Of a stretch of 9,976 bases of DNA, positions 1-6,644 are shown in pieces. The stretch's first letter is position 1, and each line of letters opens with the position of its first letter. The DNA comes from CAZVCJ01 sp964625745. Lineage in GTDB: Bacteria; Chloroflexota; Anaerolineae; VGOG01. Where the stretch lies: assembly GCA_964625745.1 (NCBI GenBank), contig CAZVCJ010000146.1:1-9976 (forward strand), written 5' to 3'. A program made the translations under genes and the position numbers. The notes beneath the pieces were generated by a model, which was not told where the DNA came from, searched no databases, and was given only the letters and a program-made list of their open reading frames with translations.

Positions 1-1111
1 GCAAGGGATCAAAGACGTAGGGGCCAAACTTCGTCCCGGCGACCATCTCCTCCACACTGGCGATCTCGTGGCCGGTTATCTCCGTCTGAGGCGTCGGGGT
101 GGGCAGCTTTTCAGGCGGGAGCGTCGAGATTGGCACCAACCCTTCAGCGATGCGTGTCATCTCTTCGAGGGAAAAACGGCCATCCAGGTCAATGACAGTT
201 AGCAGCAGATCGCCCTCTTCCCACATCAGAGCGGTCACCGGAGTGCGGGCCAGTACCTCTGGTGAGGTCTCCTGGCGAGATAGAACCTCCTGCTCGACCC
301 CCTCGTTGTCCTTTACCGTGGCTCTGATCGTTACACTGGCCTGAGCTTGAACCACCGGCAGGCCTGTCAGCCACAGTGCTGGCTGTCCACCGACGGTCAC
401 TTCCTGGGCTATGGCTTCACCGATGGGCCACATTCCTGGAAAGTTTCCCTTCATCTGGAAGATGCGCAGCCCTCGGTAGATCTCGCCGCTGATGGCCCGA
501 CCACTGGTCAGGGTGACGATCCGACCGTAGGGGACGCCATAATCGAAAGAGACACTCTGCACCGGGAGATGGCTGACAAAGCCAAATTTGAACTCATAGT
601 CCTGCGGCAGATAAGAGGGCGCACGTACCGGAAAATTCACCAGGGGGACAGCCTCGGCCGGGGATTCGATGGAGGTTGTCAGCCCGCCGGCTAACGCTTC
701 GCCGGTGAGGTGCGGCAACGCACGTATGAGTTGCACCGTGCGCAGCACTGTCTGCCAGGTTTCCTGAGCCAACGCGCGAGCGGGGGGATAGACCGCCAAA
801 AGTCCGACACAAAGCAGTACCACCGCCAGGCCAGCCAGAGCGGCGCGCCCCTGACGACGCGGCCAGAACCCCACGCGCAGGCGGTGGTGCCCATATCTCT
901 CACGGTAGCGAGCCATCAACTCCCGGCGCAGTCTCTCGTGCAGCGGATGACCAGCGCTGAAGTCGAGACTTGCCAGCCGCTCAGCAACACCCAGCAATTC
1001 CTCGTATTCGGCTGAAACAGGCGTCTCCTCAATGCGGTCCTGCTGCTCCAGCAGGCGATCCACGTCGGCAGAGAACCGGTTCGCCAGGTATAGTTCGTCT
1101 TGATGGCTCAT
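1..1111 (-). CDS. putative membrane-anchored anti-sigma factor with DUF4367-like domain (C-terminus cut by window edge)
   Basis: The frame is open from the ATG at 1111 to the window edge, giving 370 codons with no stop. Residues 1-85 are charged and cytoplasmic in character. One hydrophobic segment spans about 90-109 (AALAGLAVVLLCVGLLAVYP). The rest is extracytoplasmic. Residues 158-328 resemble DUF4367: a 'P-x-YLP-x-x-Y' entry (PSYLPQDYEF, 165-174), a GGQPALWLTG strand (241-250), then MWEEGDLLLTV followed by FSLEEMTRIAEGL (313-325). A Pro/Thr-rich linker (331-342) follows, and the last residues may begin a second such domain. The ATG overlaps the sigma-factor stop (ATGA, 1108-1111), which implies translational coupling. 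By that context and topology it is probably the cognate anti-sigma factor, with the N-terminus binding sigma and the outer domain sensing. No zinc-type H-x3-C-x2-C motif is present. The function is inferred and the domain call comes from motif memory. Confidence 0.75.
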   Translation of the reverse strand, partial: MSHQDELYLANRFSADVDRLLEQQDRIEETPVSAEYEELLGVAERLASLDFSAGHPLHERLRRELMARYRERYGHHRLRVGFWPRRQGRAALAGLAVVLLCVGLLAVYPPARALAQETWQTVLRTVQLIRALPHLTGEALAGGLTTSIESPAEAVPLVNFPVRAPSYLPQDYEFKFGFVSHLPVQSVSFDYGVPYGRIVTLTSGRAISGEIYRGLRIFQMKGNFPGMWPIGEAIAQEVTVGGQPALWLTGLPVVQAQASVTIRATVKDNEGVEQEVLSRQETSPEVLARTPVTALMWEEGDLLLTVIDLDGRFSLEEMTRIAEGLVPISTLPPEKLPTPTPQTEITGHEIASVEEMVAGTKFGPYVFDPL

Positions 1112-1674
1112 ATTTTCTCGTTTCCAGTCAGGTAATCGCGCAACTTGCGGATGGCTCGATACAGGATCACTCCCACGTTGCTTTCACTCAGGCTGGTGAG
1201 CGCGGCAATGCGGCGATTAGTCAGTCCTGCCGCGAACTTCAGGGCGATGAGGTCTCGCTCCCGGTCGCTCAGACGGGCCACGGCTGTCAGCAGTTCGGTA
1301 TGAGTTTCACTGTGAATTGCGATCTCCTCTGGTTGAGGCTCAGTGCTGGCCCGGTCGCGCAGAGCTTCCAGCGAGAGCCAGTGGCGGCGCCTCTGGGCAC
1401 GAAGATGGTCGTTGACAGCGTTGCGGGCGATGGCAAAGAGCCAGGCGCCAAAGGGCGCCCGTTCCGGGCGATAGCTGCCGATGCGTACCAGAGCCCGCTC
1501 GAAGACCTGAGCAGTGATGTCGTCGGCTGTATTGGCGTCCCGGACGCGATAGCGCACGTAATTGTAGACGCGCGGGAAGTAGTGATCGTAGATGGCGGCG
1601 AAGGCAGCCGGCTCGGCCGTAGCGCGGGCCACCAGCGCCAGTTCATTCGTTAACACGGCGACGGTACCATCCAT
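1108..1674 (-). CDS. RNA polymerase ECF-type (sigma-70 family) sigma factor
   Basis: A 188-residue protein, the usual ECF length. Region 2 covers about residues 24-92. It has the YDHYFPRVYNYVR start, the acidic-aromatic core DDITAQVFERAL (51-62, core-polymerase and -10 binding helix) and FGAWLFAIARNAVNDHLR (75-92). A Glu/Pro-rich linker follows. Region 4 (about 128-184) holds the LSDRERDLIALKF helix and the helix-turn-helix with LTSLSESNVGVILYRAIRKL, which recognises the -35 element. There is no extra C-terminal domain. The ATG at 1674 has a GGAG Shine-Dalgarno at 1681-1684, 6 bases upstream. The stop overlaps the next gene's start by four bases, so the pair should be made together, the normal arrangement for an ECF factor and its inhibitor. 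Such pairs usually autoregulate, but I could not identify a convincing promoter upstream. Subgroup and regulon cannot be read from this window. Confidence 0.95.
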   Translation of the reverse strand: MDGTVAVLTNELALVARATAEPAAFAAIYDHYFPRVYNYVRYRVRDANTADDITAQVFERALVRIGSYRPERAPFGAWLFAIARNAVNDHLRAQRRRHWLSLEALRDRASTEPQPEEIAIHSETHTELLTAVARLSDRERDLIALKFAAGLTNRRIAALTSLSESNVGVILYRAIRKLRDYLTGNEKI

Positions 1675-1810
1675 AGATCGCTCCGTAGAGTTTCCGGTAT
1701 CTCTACTAACAAATACGCTGAGACGTGTGAAGTATTACACTCGGTGAGGGAATGAGGGAATGAGGGAATGAGGCAACGAGGGCCTCGTTAACTCGTTACT
1801 CGTTGCCTCG
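1675..1810. repeat. octamer direct repeats plus inverted repeat in the gap between the sugar-phosphate transferase and the sigma gene
   Basis: Three perfect copies of GAGGGAAT run head to tail at 1746-1753, 1754-1761 and 1762-1769, followed by the variant GAGGCAAC at 1770-1777. The segment GAGGCAACGAG (1770-1780) is exactly complementary to CTCGTTGCCTC (1799-1809), with an 18-base loop. A tighter alternative fold pairs AACGAGG (1775-1781) with CCTCGTT (1783-1789). The element abuts the TAA stop of the transferase gene at 1811-1813. It could reduce read-through into the sigma gene, but it has no T-run typical of an intrinsic terminator. The remaining bases (1675-1745) lead into the sigma gene; no clear promoter was found there. 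Confidence 0.8.
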
Positions 1811-2830
1811 TTACTCCTTCTTCTTGCGAGAAACAAACAGCAAGAGGAGCAACGTCATTGCCCCCAGTGCCAGCAAGGCCAGGAACTTGTAGATGCGGGA
1901 TGAGATGACCAGGGCGAGGAGGCCGAACAAAGAGCAGAAGAGATAATAGAGGAGAACGATTTGGCGCTGGGATAGGCCCAGGTCCAGGAGGCGAAAGTGG
2001 AGGTGCCCCCTGTCTCCTACGAGGGGGGAGCGACCCAGGCGGAATCGGTCAAAGATGAGCCAGGCTACGTCCAGAATGGGGATGCCCATCACCAGGAGCA
2101 CTGTAGCCATCTTGGCCCCAGCCATGATACCCAGGGCTCCCACAACGAAGCCCAGGAAGAAGGACCCAGAGCTGCCCATGAACACCCTGGCGGGATGGAA
2201 GTTATAAGGCAGGAAGCCCAAAGTTGCGCCCAAAAGGGCCAGGGGCAGGAGGGCCACGCTATGCTGACCCTCTCGGTACATGTGGAAGGCCAGCACCGCG
2301 GAGAGGATGGCCGCCACTCCCGCTGCCAGCCCGTCCAGGCCGTCCAGCCAATTCACGGTGTTCATCATGCCCATCAGCCAGAAGAGGGTGAAGGCCACCA
2401 CGAAGGGCCAGGGGAATGGCGCTGTCTGCTGATTGGTGAAGGGGTTGTTGACGTACTCGATGAAGATGAGAAATTGGATGGCGATGAGAGCAGCTACAAA
2501 CTGGGCCGCGATCTGGGGGGATGCGCGGAGTTCGCGTTTGTCATCGTAGATTCCGACCAGGAAGATGAACGTGCCCCCCAGCAGCAGCCCCACCAGTCGG
2601 GTCAGTTCCTTGGGATCTTGCCGATCCACCGGCAGGAACTGGGCCAGCGCTGCCGCTACTACGAAGGCCACGAATAACGCCAGGCCGCCCAGCCTCGACT
2701 TCGTGCCGACGTGCCTTCGCCTGCCCTCCGGCGCGGCCACGAAGCCGTAGCGCTCTCCCAGCCGTCGCGCCAGCGGCGTCAGCGTAAGCGCCAGGACGAA
2801 GGCCACCACAAAAACTAACAGAAATGGCAT
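1811..2830 (-). CDS. WecA/TagO/MraY-type polyprenyl-phosphate sugar-1-phosphate transferase (glycosyltransferase family 4)
   Basis: A very hydrophobic protein of 339 residues with about ten membrane segments. It should transfer a UDP-activated sugar-1-phosphate (often GlcNAc-1-P) to undecaprenyl phosphate, the first step of a lipid-linked surface polymer. Family landmarks in order: the GIYDDKRELRAS loop (Asp pair at 96-97), NTVNWLDGLDGLAAG (157-171), NFHPARVFMGSSGS (210-223) and the late HLHFRLLDLG loop (276-285) ahead of a Lys-rich C-terminus. The position that is normally Asp in 'FMGDxGS' is Ser here (residue 220). I chose ATG 2830 because GGAGG lies at 2838-2842, 7 bases upstream. The GTG at 2851 would add seven residues and has no comparable site. 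It is the third gene after upp and the GT-C protein, separated from the latter by a 115-base repeat-bearing gap. WecA/TagO-like is more likely than MraY because no peptidoglycan genes are near; the exact sugar is unknown. Confidence 0.85.
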   Translation of the reverse strand: MPFLLVFVVAFVLALTLTPLARRLGERYGFVAAPEGRRRHVGTKSRLGGLALFVAFVVAAALAQFLPVDRQDPKELTRLVGLLLGGTFIFLVGIYDDKRELRASPQIAAQFVAALIAIQFLIFIEYVNNPFTNQQTAPFPWPFVVAFTLFWLMGMMNTVNWLDGLDGLAAGVAAILSAVLAFHMYREGQHSVALLPLALLGATLGFLPYNFHPARVFMGSSGSFFLGFVVGALGIMAGAKMATVLLVMGIPILDVAWLIFDRFRLGRSPLVGDRGHLHFRLLDLGLSQRQIVLLYYLFCSLFGLLALVISSRIYKFLALLALGAMTLLLLLFVSRKKKE

Positions 2831-2864
2831 TACCTCACCTCCAACATCCACCAGCGGATGCCTA

Positions 2865-2908
2865 ACGGATTAGCGGATACCGCCCAGCGCTCCCGTCCGT
2901 TAATCCGT
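2865..2908. repeat. intergenic inverted repeat between the GT-C gene and the sugar-phosphate transferase
   Basis: The arm ACGGATTAGCGGA (2865-2877) is complementary to TCCGTTAATCCGT (2896-2908) over 13 positions with one G-T wobble, around an 18-base GC-rich loop. The left arm lies in a run of related units (AGCGGATG, TAACGGAT, TAGCGGAT), so it looks like the same kind of octamer-based element as those near 1750 and 5650. It lies in the 115-base gap ahead of the transferase gene, where no convincing -35/-10 pair was seen. It could be an RNA hairpin, a transcription attenuator or only a dispersed repeat. Confidence 0.7.
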
Positions 2909-2945
2909 CACCTCATCCATTGACAGATCTTCCTATTCCCATCCT

Positions 2946-4913
2946 CTAAGGCAAAGCTCGTTCCTCCAGGACGACGGCGTCGTCGGTGTAACGGGTTCCA
3001 TCTGGGGCGATGGCCGGAAGCCTGGCCATCGTTTGGGGATCGTAGAGGCCGACGGCGATGGTGTAACGCCCAGGAGGCAGATCCGCAGGCAGCTCAATAG
3101 CCCGCTGGTCGCGCACTACATCTCCCCCGTGCCAGAAGACCGTCGGCAGGTGATCGCTGGCCGGCTGGGAATCCTTCTGGGCGACCAGCTTGCCGTCGGC
3201 ATTGTAGAGGTGTAGGAAGACGGTATAGCGGCGTCCCGGCGGCTTCAGGCACTTCCACCACAGAGTCGCTTTCAGAAGGCCGTCGCCCTTCTCCACAGAG
3301 TGTCCCGCCAGGGCGATGCTCTCCCCAAAGGTAGCCATCTCATCCCAGGCTCCCTGCGGCGAGACCAGCCAGTTGGCCGTGAGGTCGAAGAACTCCCAGG
3401 CGGGGAAATCGAACAGGTAGACCTGCCCTTGGGCCAGAAGCGCCCGCAGGCCCTCCAGGTCGGTCTCGTCGCCATAGGTGGCCCAGCCGGGCTGGAACTC
3501 CCGCACGACCACGCCCCTGGCCTGGCGCCTGGGGCCACCGTTAAAGGCGATGAAGTCGGCCACATCGGCGTAGAGGGGGATAGCTACTGCCCCGGCCGAG
3601 CCGTAGAGATAGGGATAGGTGCACCCTCCCTCTGTTGAGCTGAAATGGAATGGCAGGTTAACGTAAGCCAGCTCTCGCTCTGCCGGGGTTGCCCGAGCCG
3701 TCTCGCTCAGTAGACGCATCAGTTCCGTCGTTCTGGCGAAATCGTTGAGGCGGCAGCCGATGAAGCCCAGGTTGGGCCATACCAGCGCCACCACCATCGC
3801 CCAGGCCAGCAGCTTACGCACCACCCCGCCCGTCCTTCCCCCCGCTTGCGGGGGGACAGAGGGGGGTGGGAGAAAGGCCAGGGGAAGCATCGCCCAGAGC
3901 AAGGCAGCACCGACCGATGTAAGATAAAAGAGCCTGGGGCTGCCGCGAACGTAAGCGCTCTCCAGGAAGAACGTAGCCGGCAGTGCGGAGAAAACGGCCC
4001 AGGCGAGGGATATGGAGAAAAAGCGCGTTCTGGCCAGGCGCCCTGCCAAGTAGAGAACTACGAACGAGGCCAGAGCAATGATCACCAGCGCCACCGTTTT
4101 CTCCATGCCCAGGTGCGTCACCAGAGTTGAAGTGAGCGGGGCGGCGGGATAGACGATGGCCTGTAAAAAGTGCAGGGCATTTTCCCAGAGACCAGGCGAG
4201 GGCTGCAAACCAGCGGTGGGCAGCTTGGGAACACGAAGCCACAGAGCCATGAAGAGCAACGGTTCTATCAGGTAAGCCAGCGACCGTTTTGCGAAGGCCC
4301 TTCCCCGTTCGATCAACTCCCAGGCGATGAGCAAAAGGGGAGCGATGACAGCGGTTTCCTGGGTGAAAAGCGCCAAAACAAGGGTCAGGTGCGAGGTGTA
4401 AAACAACCAGTTCGCGCCCTGCCTGGCCTCCCGATAGAGGACCAGGGTAGCCAGAACGAAGAACGTAGTCAGGGGGTGGACGAAAGCGCCTACGTAGGCT
4501 ACCGCCTCGTAGCTAAAGGGATAGAAGGCAAAAAGCACGGCGGCCACGAAGGCATAGCCCCTATGCTTCGTGAGGCGATAGGCCAGCAGCCAGACCAGGG
4601 CGCAGTTAGCGGCGTGGAAGATGAGGTTCAGGAAGTGAAGCAAAAAGGGATCGTGGTAGCCAAGGACGGCGTGGAGGGCTTGCCACAACGCAAAGCTGAG
4701 CGGCCTGTAGTAGGCGTGTCCCCGCGCCGAGGCGAAGAACGAGACAATGGAACGACCCTCCATCCAGCGGAAATGGCCGGTTGGGTCGTCGTTGAAGAAG
4801 AGGAAGCCAAGCGCGTCTCGGTAGACGAAGAGAGCAAACGCGGCGACCACGACCATTCCGATGACGGGATGGCGGGCGAAGTTAGAGAACGCCCTCCAGG
4901 CTCGCTTAACCAT
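2946..4913 (-). CDS. GT-C superfamily membrane glycosyltransferase-like protein with C-terminal beta-sandwich domain
   Basis: A 655-residue integral membrane protein. A first hydrophobic segment (about 18-38) is followed by an outward loop with FFNDDPTGHFRW (39-50; the Asp pair resembles the catalytic acidic motif of GT-C enzymes). Then comes YYRPLSFALW (68-77) and HFLNLIFHAANCALVWLL (93-110), a pattern I know from TMTC/PMT-type proteins that use polyprenyl-phosphate sugars outside the membrane. Further hydrophobic helices run to about residue 390. Residues 391-530 form a soluble region. Residues 535-650 look like a beta-sandwich (TVFLHLYNADGKLVAQ, 564-579; LPPGRYTIAVGLYDP, 612-626) of the kind often attached to these proteins in Chloroflexota. 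ATG 4913 has AGGA 7 bases upstream and lies 13 bases after the upp stop, so the two are probably cotranscribed. Residues 349-364 are encoded by an inserted-looking palindrome. Donor and acceptor are unknown. Confidence 0.75.
   Translation of the reverse strand: MVKRAWRAFSNFARHPVIGMVVVAAFALFVYRDALGFLFFNDDPTGHFRWMEGRSIVSFFASARGHAYYRPLSFALWQALHAVLGYHDPFLLHFLNLIFHAANCALVWLLAYRLTKHRGYAFVAAVLFAFYPFSYEAVAYVGAFVHPLTTFFVLATLVLYREARQGANWLFYTSHLTLVLALFTQETAVIAPLLLIAWELIERGRAFAKRSLAYLIEPLLFMALWLRVPKLPTAGLQPSPGLWENALHFLQAIVYPAAPLTSTLVTHLGMEKTVALVIIALASFVVLYLAGRLARTRFFSISLAWAVFSALPATFFLESAYVRGSPRLFYLTSVGAALLWAMLPLAFLPPPSVPPQAGGRTGGVVRKLLAWAMVVALVWPNLGFIGCRLNDFARTTELMRLLSETARATPAERELAYVNLPFHFSSTEGGCTYPYLYGSAGAVAIPLYADVADFIAFNGGPRRQARGVVVREFQPGWATYGDETDLEGLRALLAQGQVYLFDFPAWEFFDLTANWLVSPQGAWDEMATFGESIALAGHSVEKGDGLLKATLWWKCLKPPGRRYTVFLHLYNADGKLVAQKDSQPASDHLPTVFWHGGDVVRDQRAIELPADLPPGRYTIAVGLYDPQTMARLPAIAPDGTRYTDDAVVLEERALP
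3838..3855. repeat. GC-rich perfect palindrome inside the GT-C coding sequence
   Basis: CCCCCCGC (3838-3845) and GCGGGGGG (3848-3855) are perfect complements separated by two T. The flanks hold a further G-rich and C-rich tract (to about 3869) that could partly extend the pairing. It encodes a Pro/Gly-rich stretch (PPPSVPPQAGGRTGGV, about residues 349-364) between two hydrophobic segments, a poor fit to its surroundings. The shape resembles dispersed REP-like palindromes of GC-rich bacteria that land in frame in loops. A single copy is seen in this window, so the repeat status is inferred. Confidence 0.6.
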
Positions 4914-4926
4914 CGGGCAATCCTAG

Positions 4927-5601
4927 TCAGCCCTTCGACAACCCTTCGACGGGGCTCAGGGCAAGGCTCAGGACACCGCCTGTCCCAAACAGCCGGTCGC
5001 CCGCATCGCCCAGGCCGGGCACGATGTAGCCTATCTCATTCAGGCCCTGGTCAACGGCGGCGATGTGGATGGGAACCTCGGGGTGGGCGCTAGAGAGTCG
5101 CTCGATCCCCTCGGGAGCAGCGATGAGGCCCACGAACTTGATGTTTCGAACCCCAGTTCTTTTGAGGATATCCGCCGCTGCTACTGCCGATCCGCCAGTG
5201 GCCAGCATGGGGTCGAGGATGAAGACTACGCCGGCCCCCGCTGTCTGGGGCACATTAGTGTAGTATTCGATGGGCCGCAGGGTCTCCTCATCCCGATAGA
5301 GGCCAATGTGCCAGACGTGAGCTGTGGGAATCATTTCCAGGGCCGGCCCCACCATCGTCAGGCCGGCTCGCAGGATGGGCGCGAAGGCAATCACCTCCAC
5401 CAGGACTTTTCCCACCGTGCTACCCATGGGTGTGGTAACGGGACGTTCCACCGGGGTCAAATCCTCGGTTGCCTCGTAAAGCAGCAGCCAGGTTACCTCC
5501 CTCACCAACTCCCGAAACCTCTTGGGTTCGGTCTTCACATCCCGCAGCAGGGCAAGTTTGTGCTGCATCAAAGGGTGGTTGGATTGAAAGACTTTAGCCA
5601 T
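4927..5601 (-). CDS. upp: uracil phosphoribosyltransferase
   Basis: This enzyme makes UMP from uracil and PRPP in pyrimidine salvage; it is cytoplasmic. The match is strong over the whole length: the start MAKVFQSNHPLMQHKLALLR, the loop FAPILRAGLTMVGPAL (73-88), the PRPP-binding motif VVFILDPMLATGGSAV (125-140) and the uracil-binding end GYIVPGLGDAGDRLFGT (191-207). Family members usually stop within a residue or two of this FGT at about 208 residues. Here 17 more follow (GGVLSLALSPVEGLSKG), encoded by a short repeat at 4931-4972. ATG 5601 is preceded by AGGA four bases upstream. It sits 97 bases after porB, across a large inverted repeat, and 13 bases before the GT-C gene, so it may share transcripts with either side. 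No pyrimidine attenuator or clear promoter was found upstream. Confidence 0.95.
   Translation of the reverse strand: MAKVFQSNHPLMQHKLALLRDVKTEPKRFRELVREVTWLLLYEATEDLTPVERPVTTPMGSTVGKVLVEVIAFAPILRAGLTMVGPALEMIPTAHVWHIGLYRDEETLRPIEYYTNVPQTAGAGVVFILDPMLATGGSAVAAADILKRTGVRNIKFVGLIAAPEGIERLSSAHPEVPIHIAAVDQGLNEIGYIVPGLGDAGDRLFGTGGVLSLALSPVEGLSKG
4931..4972. repeat. CCCTTCGAC / GGCTCAGG repeat forming the 3' end of upp
   Basis: CCCTTCGAC occurs twice (4931-4939, 4942-4950) and GGCTCAGG twice (4953-4960, 4965-4972). On the coding strand it reads as CCTGAGCC and GTCGAAGGG blocks, giving the peptide LSLALSPVEGLSKG. This CTCAGG/CTTCGAC sequence type is familiar to me as a short dispersed repeat in many environmental bacterial genomes, often read through at gene ends. 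That identification is from memory; the duplicated blocks are visible directly. Confidence 0.65.
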
Positions 5602-5623
5602 TGGATCCTGTCAACAGTCAATA

Positions 5624-5677
5624 AGGCAATGAGTTAACGAGTCAATGAGTCAATGAGGGACTCGTAACTCATTGCCT
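5624..5677. repeat. large inverted repeat between porB and upp (candidate terminator or processing hairpin)
   Basis: AGGCAATGAGTTAACGAGT (5624-5642) pairs with ACTCGTAACTCATTGCCT (5660-5677): 18 base pairs with one bulged A and a 17-base loop. The gap as a whole (5602-5698) is built of octamer variants such as GTCAATGA (twice, at 5641-5656), GTTAACGA and GGCAATGA, and ends with ACTCGTTACT against the porB stop. The hairpin lies just 3' of the por operon and could end or stabilise its transcript. No T-run follows on the minus strand, so classical intrinsic termination is not well supported. Confidence 0.8.
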
Positions 5678-5698
5678 CATCACCTGTTACTCGTTACT

Positions 5699-6634
5699 TC
5701 ATTTCTCCCCACAACGCTCCAGTAGCCTCCCCCACCTTTTGTCCACCTCGACCTGGAGTTTGTCAATAACGTGCCTGTTCTCCGGCTGGAAGAGGTGACG
5801 GAAGCGTCCCTGTGTCTTGAGCCACTCCTCGACAGGTAGCTTCTCCTTCGGCTTGTAGTTCAACTTCCACTGGCCATCTTCGACTTCAAACAGCGGCCAA
5901 TAGCACGTCTCCACCGCCAGACGACTGACCTCCAGCGTCTGATCGGTAGCGTGCCGCCAGCCTCGGTTGCACGACGACAGAACGTTGAGGAAGGCGGGGC
6001 CGTTGGCGGCCACCCCTTTGCGCGCCTTCTGCATCAGGTCTTTCCAGCGATGGGGCGACGCCTGAGCCACGTAGGGGATATTATGGGCTGCTACGATGGC
6101 CGTCAGGTCTTTGCGGAACTGTTGCTTGCCTGGAATCACCTTGCCCGCTGGCGAGGTGGTGGTATTCGCGCCGTAGGGCGTGGCGCTGGAACGCTGGATG
6201 CCGGTGTTCATGTACGCCCCGTTGTCCAGGCAGACGTACATGAAGTGATGGCCCCGCTCCAACGCGCCGGAAAGAGCCTGGAGACCGATGTCGTAGGTGC
6301 CGCCATCGCCGCCGAAGGCCAGGAACTTGACGTTCTCGTCCTCGAGACGCCCGCGCTTCACCAGCGCCCAATAAGCGCTCTCTACGCCACTGATAGTGGA
6401 AGCGGCGTTCTCGAAAGCATTGTGGATCCAGGGCACACGCCAGGCTGAATAGGGATAGATCGTGGTCGCCACCTCCAGGCAGCCTGTGGCGGTGGCGATG
6501 ACCACCGGTTCGTCAATGGCCGCCAAGATCTGCCGCACGATAATGGACTCAGCACAACCGGCGCAGAGGCGGTGTCCTGGGGAAAGCCGATCTTCTCGTG
6601 CGGAAAGCTCTTTCAGTGCTAGTTTTGTTGCCAT
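5699..6634 (-). CDS. porB: pyruvate (2-oxoacid):ferredoxin oxidoreductase, beta subunit
   Basis: A 311-residue subunit that binds thiamine pyrophosphate and the iron-sulfur cluster nearest to it. The TPP motif starts at FGGDGGTYDIG (107-117) and ends at LDNGAYMNTG (136-145). Cluster cysteines: CAGC (24, 27), C52 in ATGCLEV, and C222 in NVLSSCNRGW. The tail after about 240 (CYWPLFEVEDGQWKLNYKPK) is usual for PorB. The start at ATG 6634 is preferred over an upstream in-frame start at 6766. It has AGGAG about 7 bases upstream, begins MATKLALKEL close to the usual start of the family, and avoids a 44-residue extension that would overlap porA. It is the last gene of the por set, 10 bases after porA, with its Shine-Dalgarno overlapping the porA stop. 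Pyruvate is the likely substrate; other 2-oxoacids cannot be excluded from sequence alone. Confidence 0.93.
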   Translation of the reverse strand: MATKLALKELSAREDRLSPGHRLCAGCAESIIVRQILAAIDEPVVIATATGCLEVATTIYPYSAWRVPWIHNAFENAASTISGVESAYWALVKRGRLEDENVKFLAFGGDGGTYDIGLQALSGALERGHHFMYVCLDNGAYMNTGIQRSSATPYGANTTTSPAGKVIPGKQQFRKDLTAIVAAHNIPYVAQASPHRWKDLMQKARKGVAANGPAFLNVLSSCNRGWRHATDQTLEVSRLAVETCYWPLFEVEDGQWKLNYKPKEKLPVEEWLKTQGRFRHLFQPENRHVIDKLQVEVDKRWGRLLERCGEK

Positions 6635-6644
6635 GTCTTCACTC

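Noticed and set aside
970..1653. A 227-codon open frame on the plus strand opposite the sigma factor
   Set aside because: The minus-strand sigma factor has clear region 2 and region 4 motifs and a good Shine-Dalgarno; the plus-strand frame shows none.
1675..1745. An ECF-type autoregulated promoter ahead of the sigma gene (GGAAAC near 1690)
   Set aside because: The GGAAAC lies too close to the ATG to leave room for a -10 and a leader. A TTCACA further upstream has only a poor -10 partner. A weak GTGT...ACAC inverted repeat near 1726-1741 is too imperfect to claim.
1746..1809. Possible CRISPR array or phase-variable tract from the tandem octamers
   Set aside because: Units are 8 bases and contiguous with no spacers, and they lie outside coding sequence and outside any clear promoter spacer. 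Neither reading is supported.
2831..2851. GTG start at 2851 for the sugar-phosphate transferase
   Set aside because: The seven added residues overlap the strong GGAGG site that serves the ATG at 2830.
4170..5093. A 307-codon open frame on the plus strand opposite the GT-C gene and upp
   Set aside because: It is rich in Gly, Arg, Gln and Glu with no recognisable domain, and it lies antisense to two well-supported genes. It is a shadow of their codon bias.
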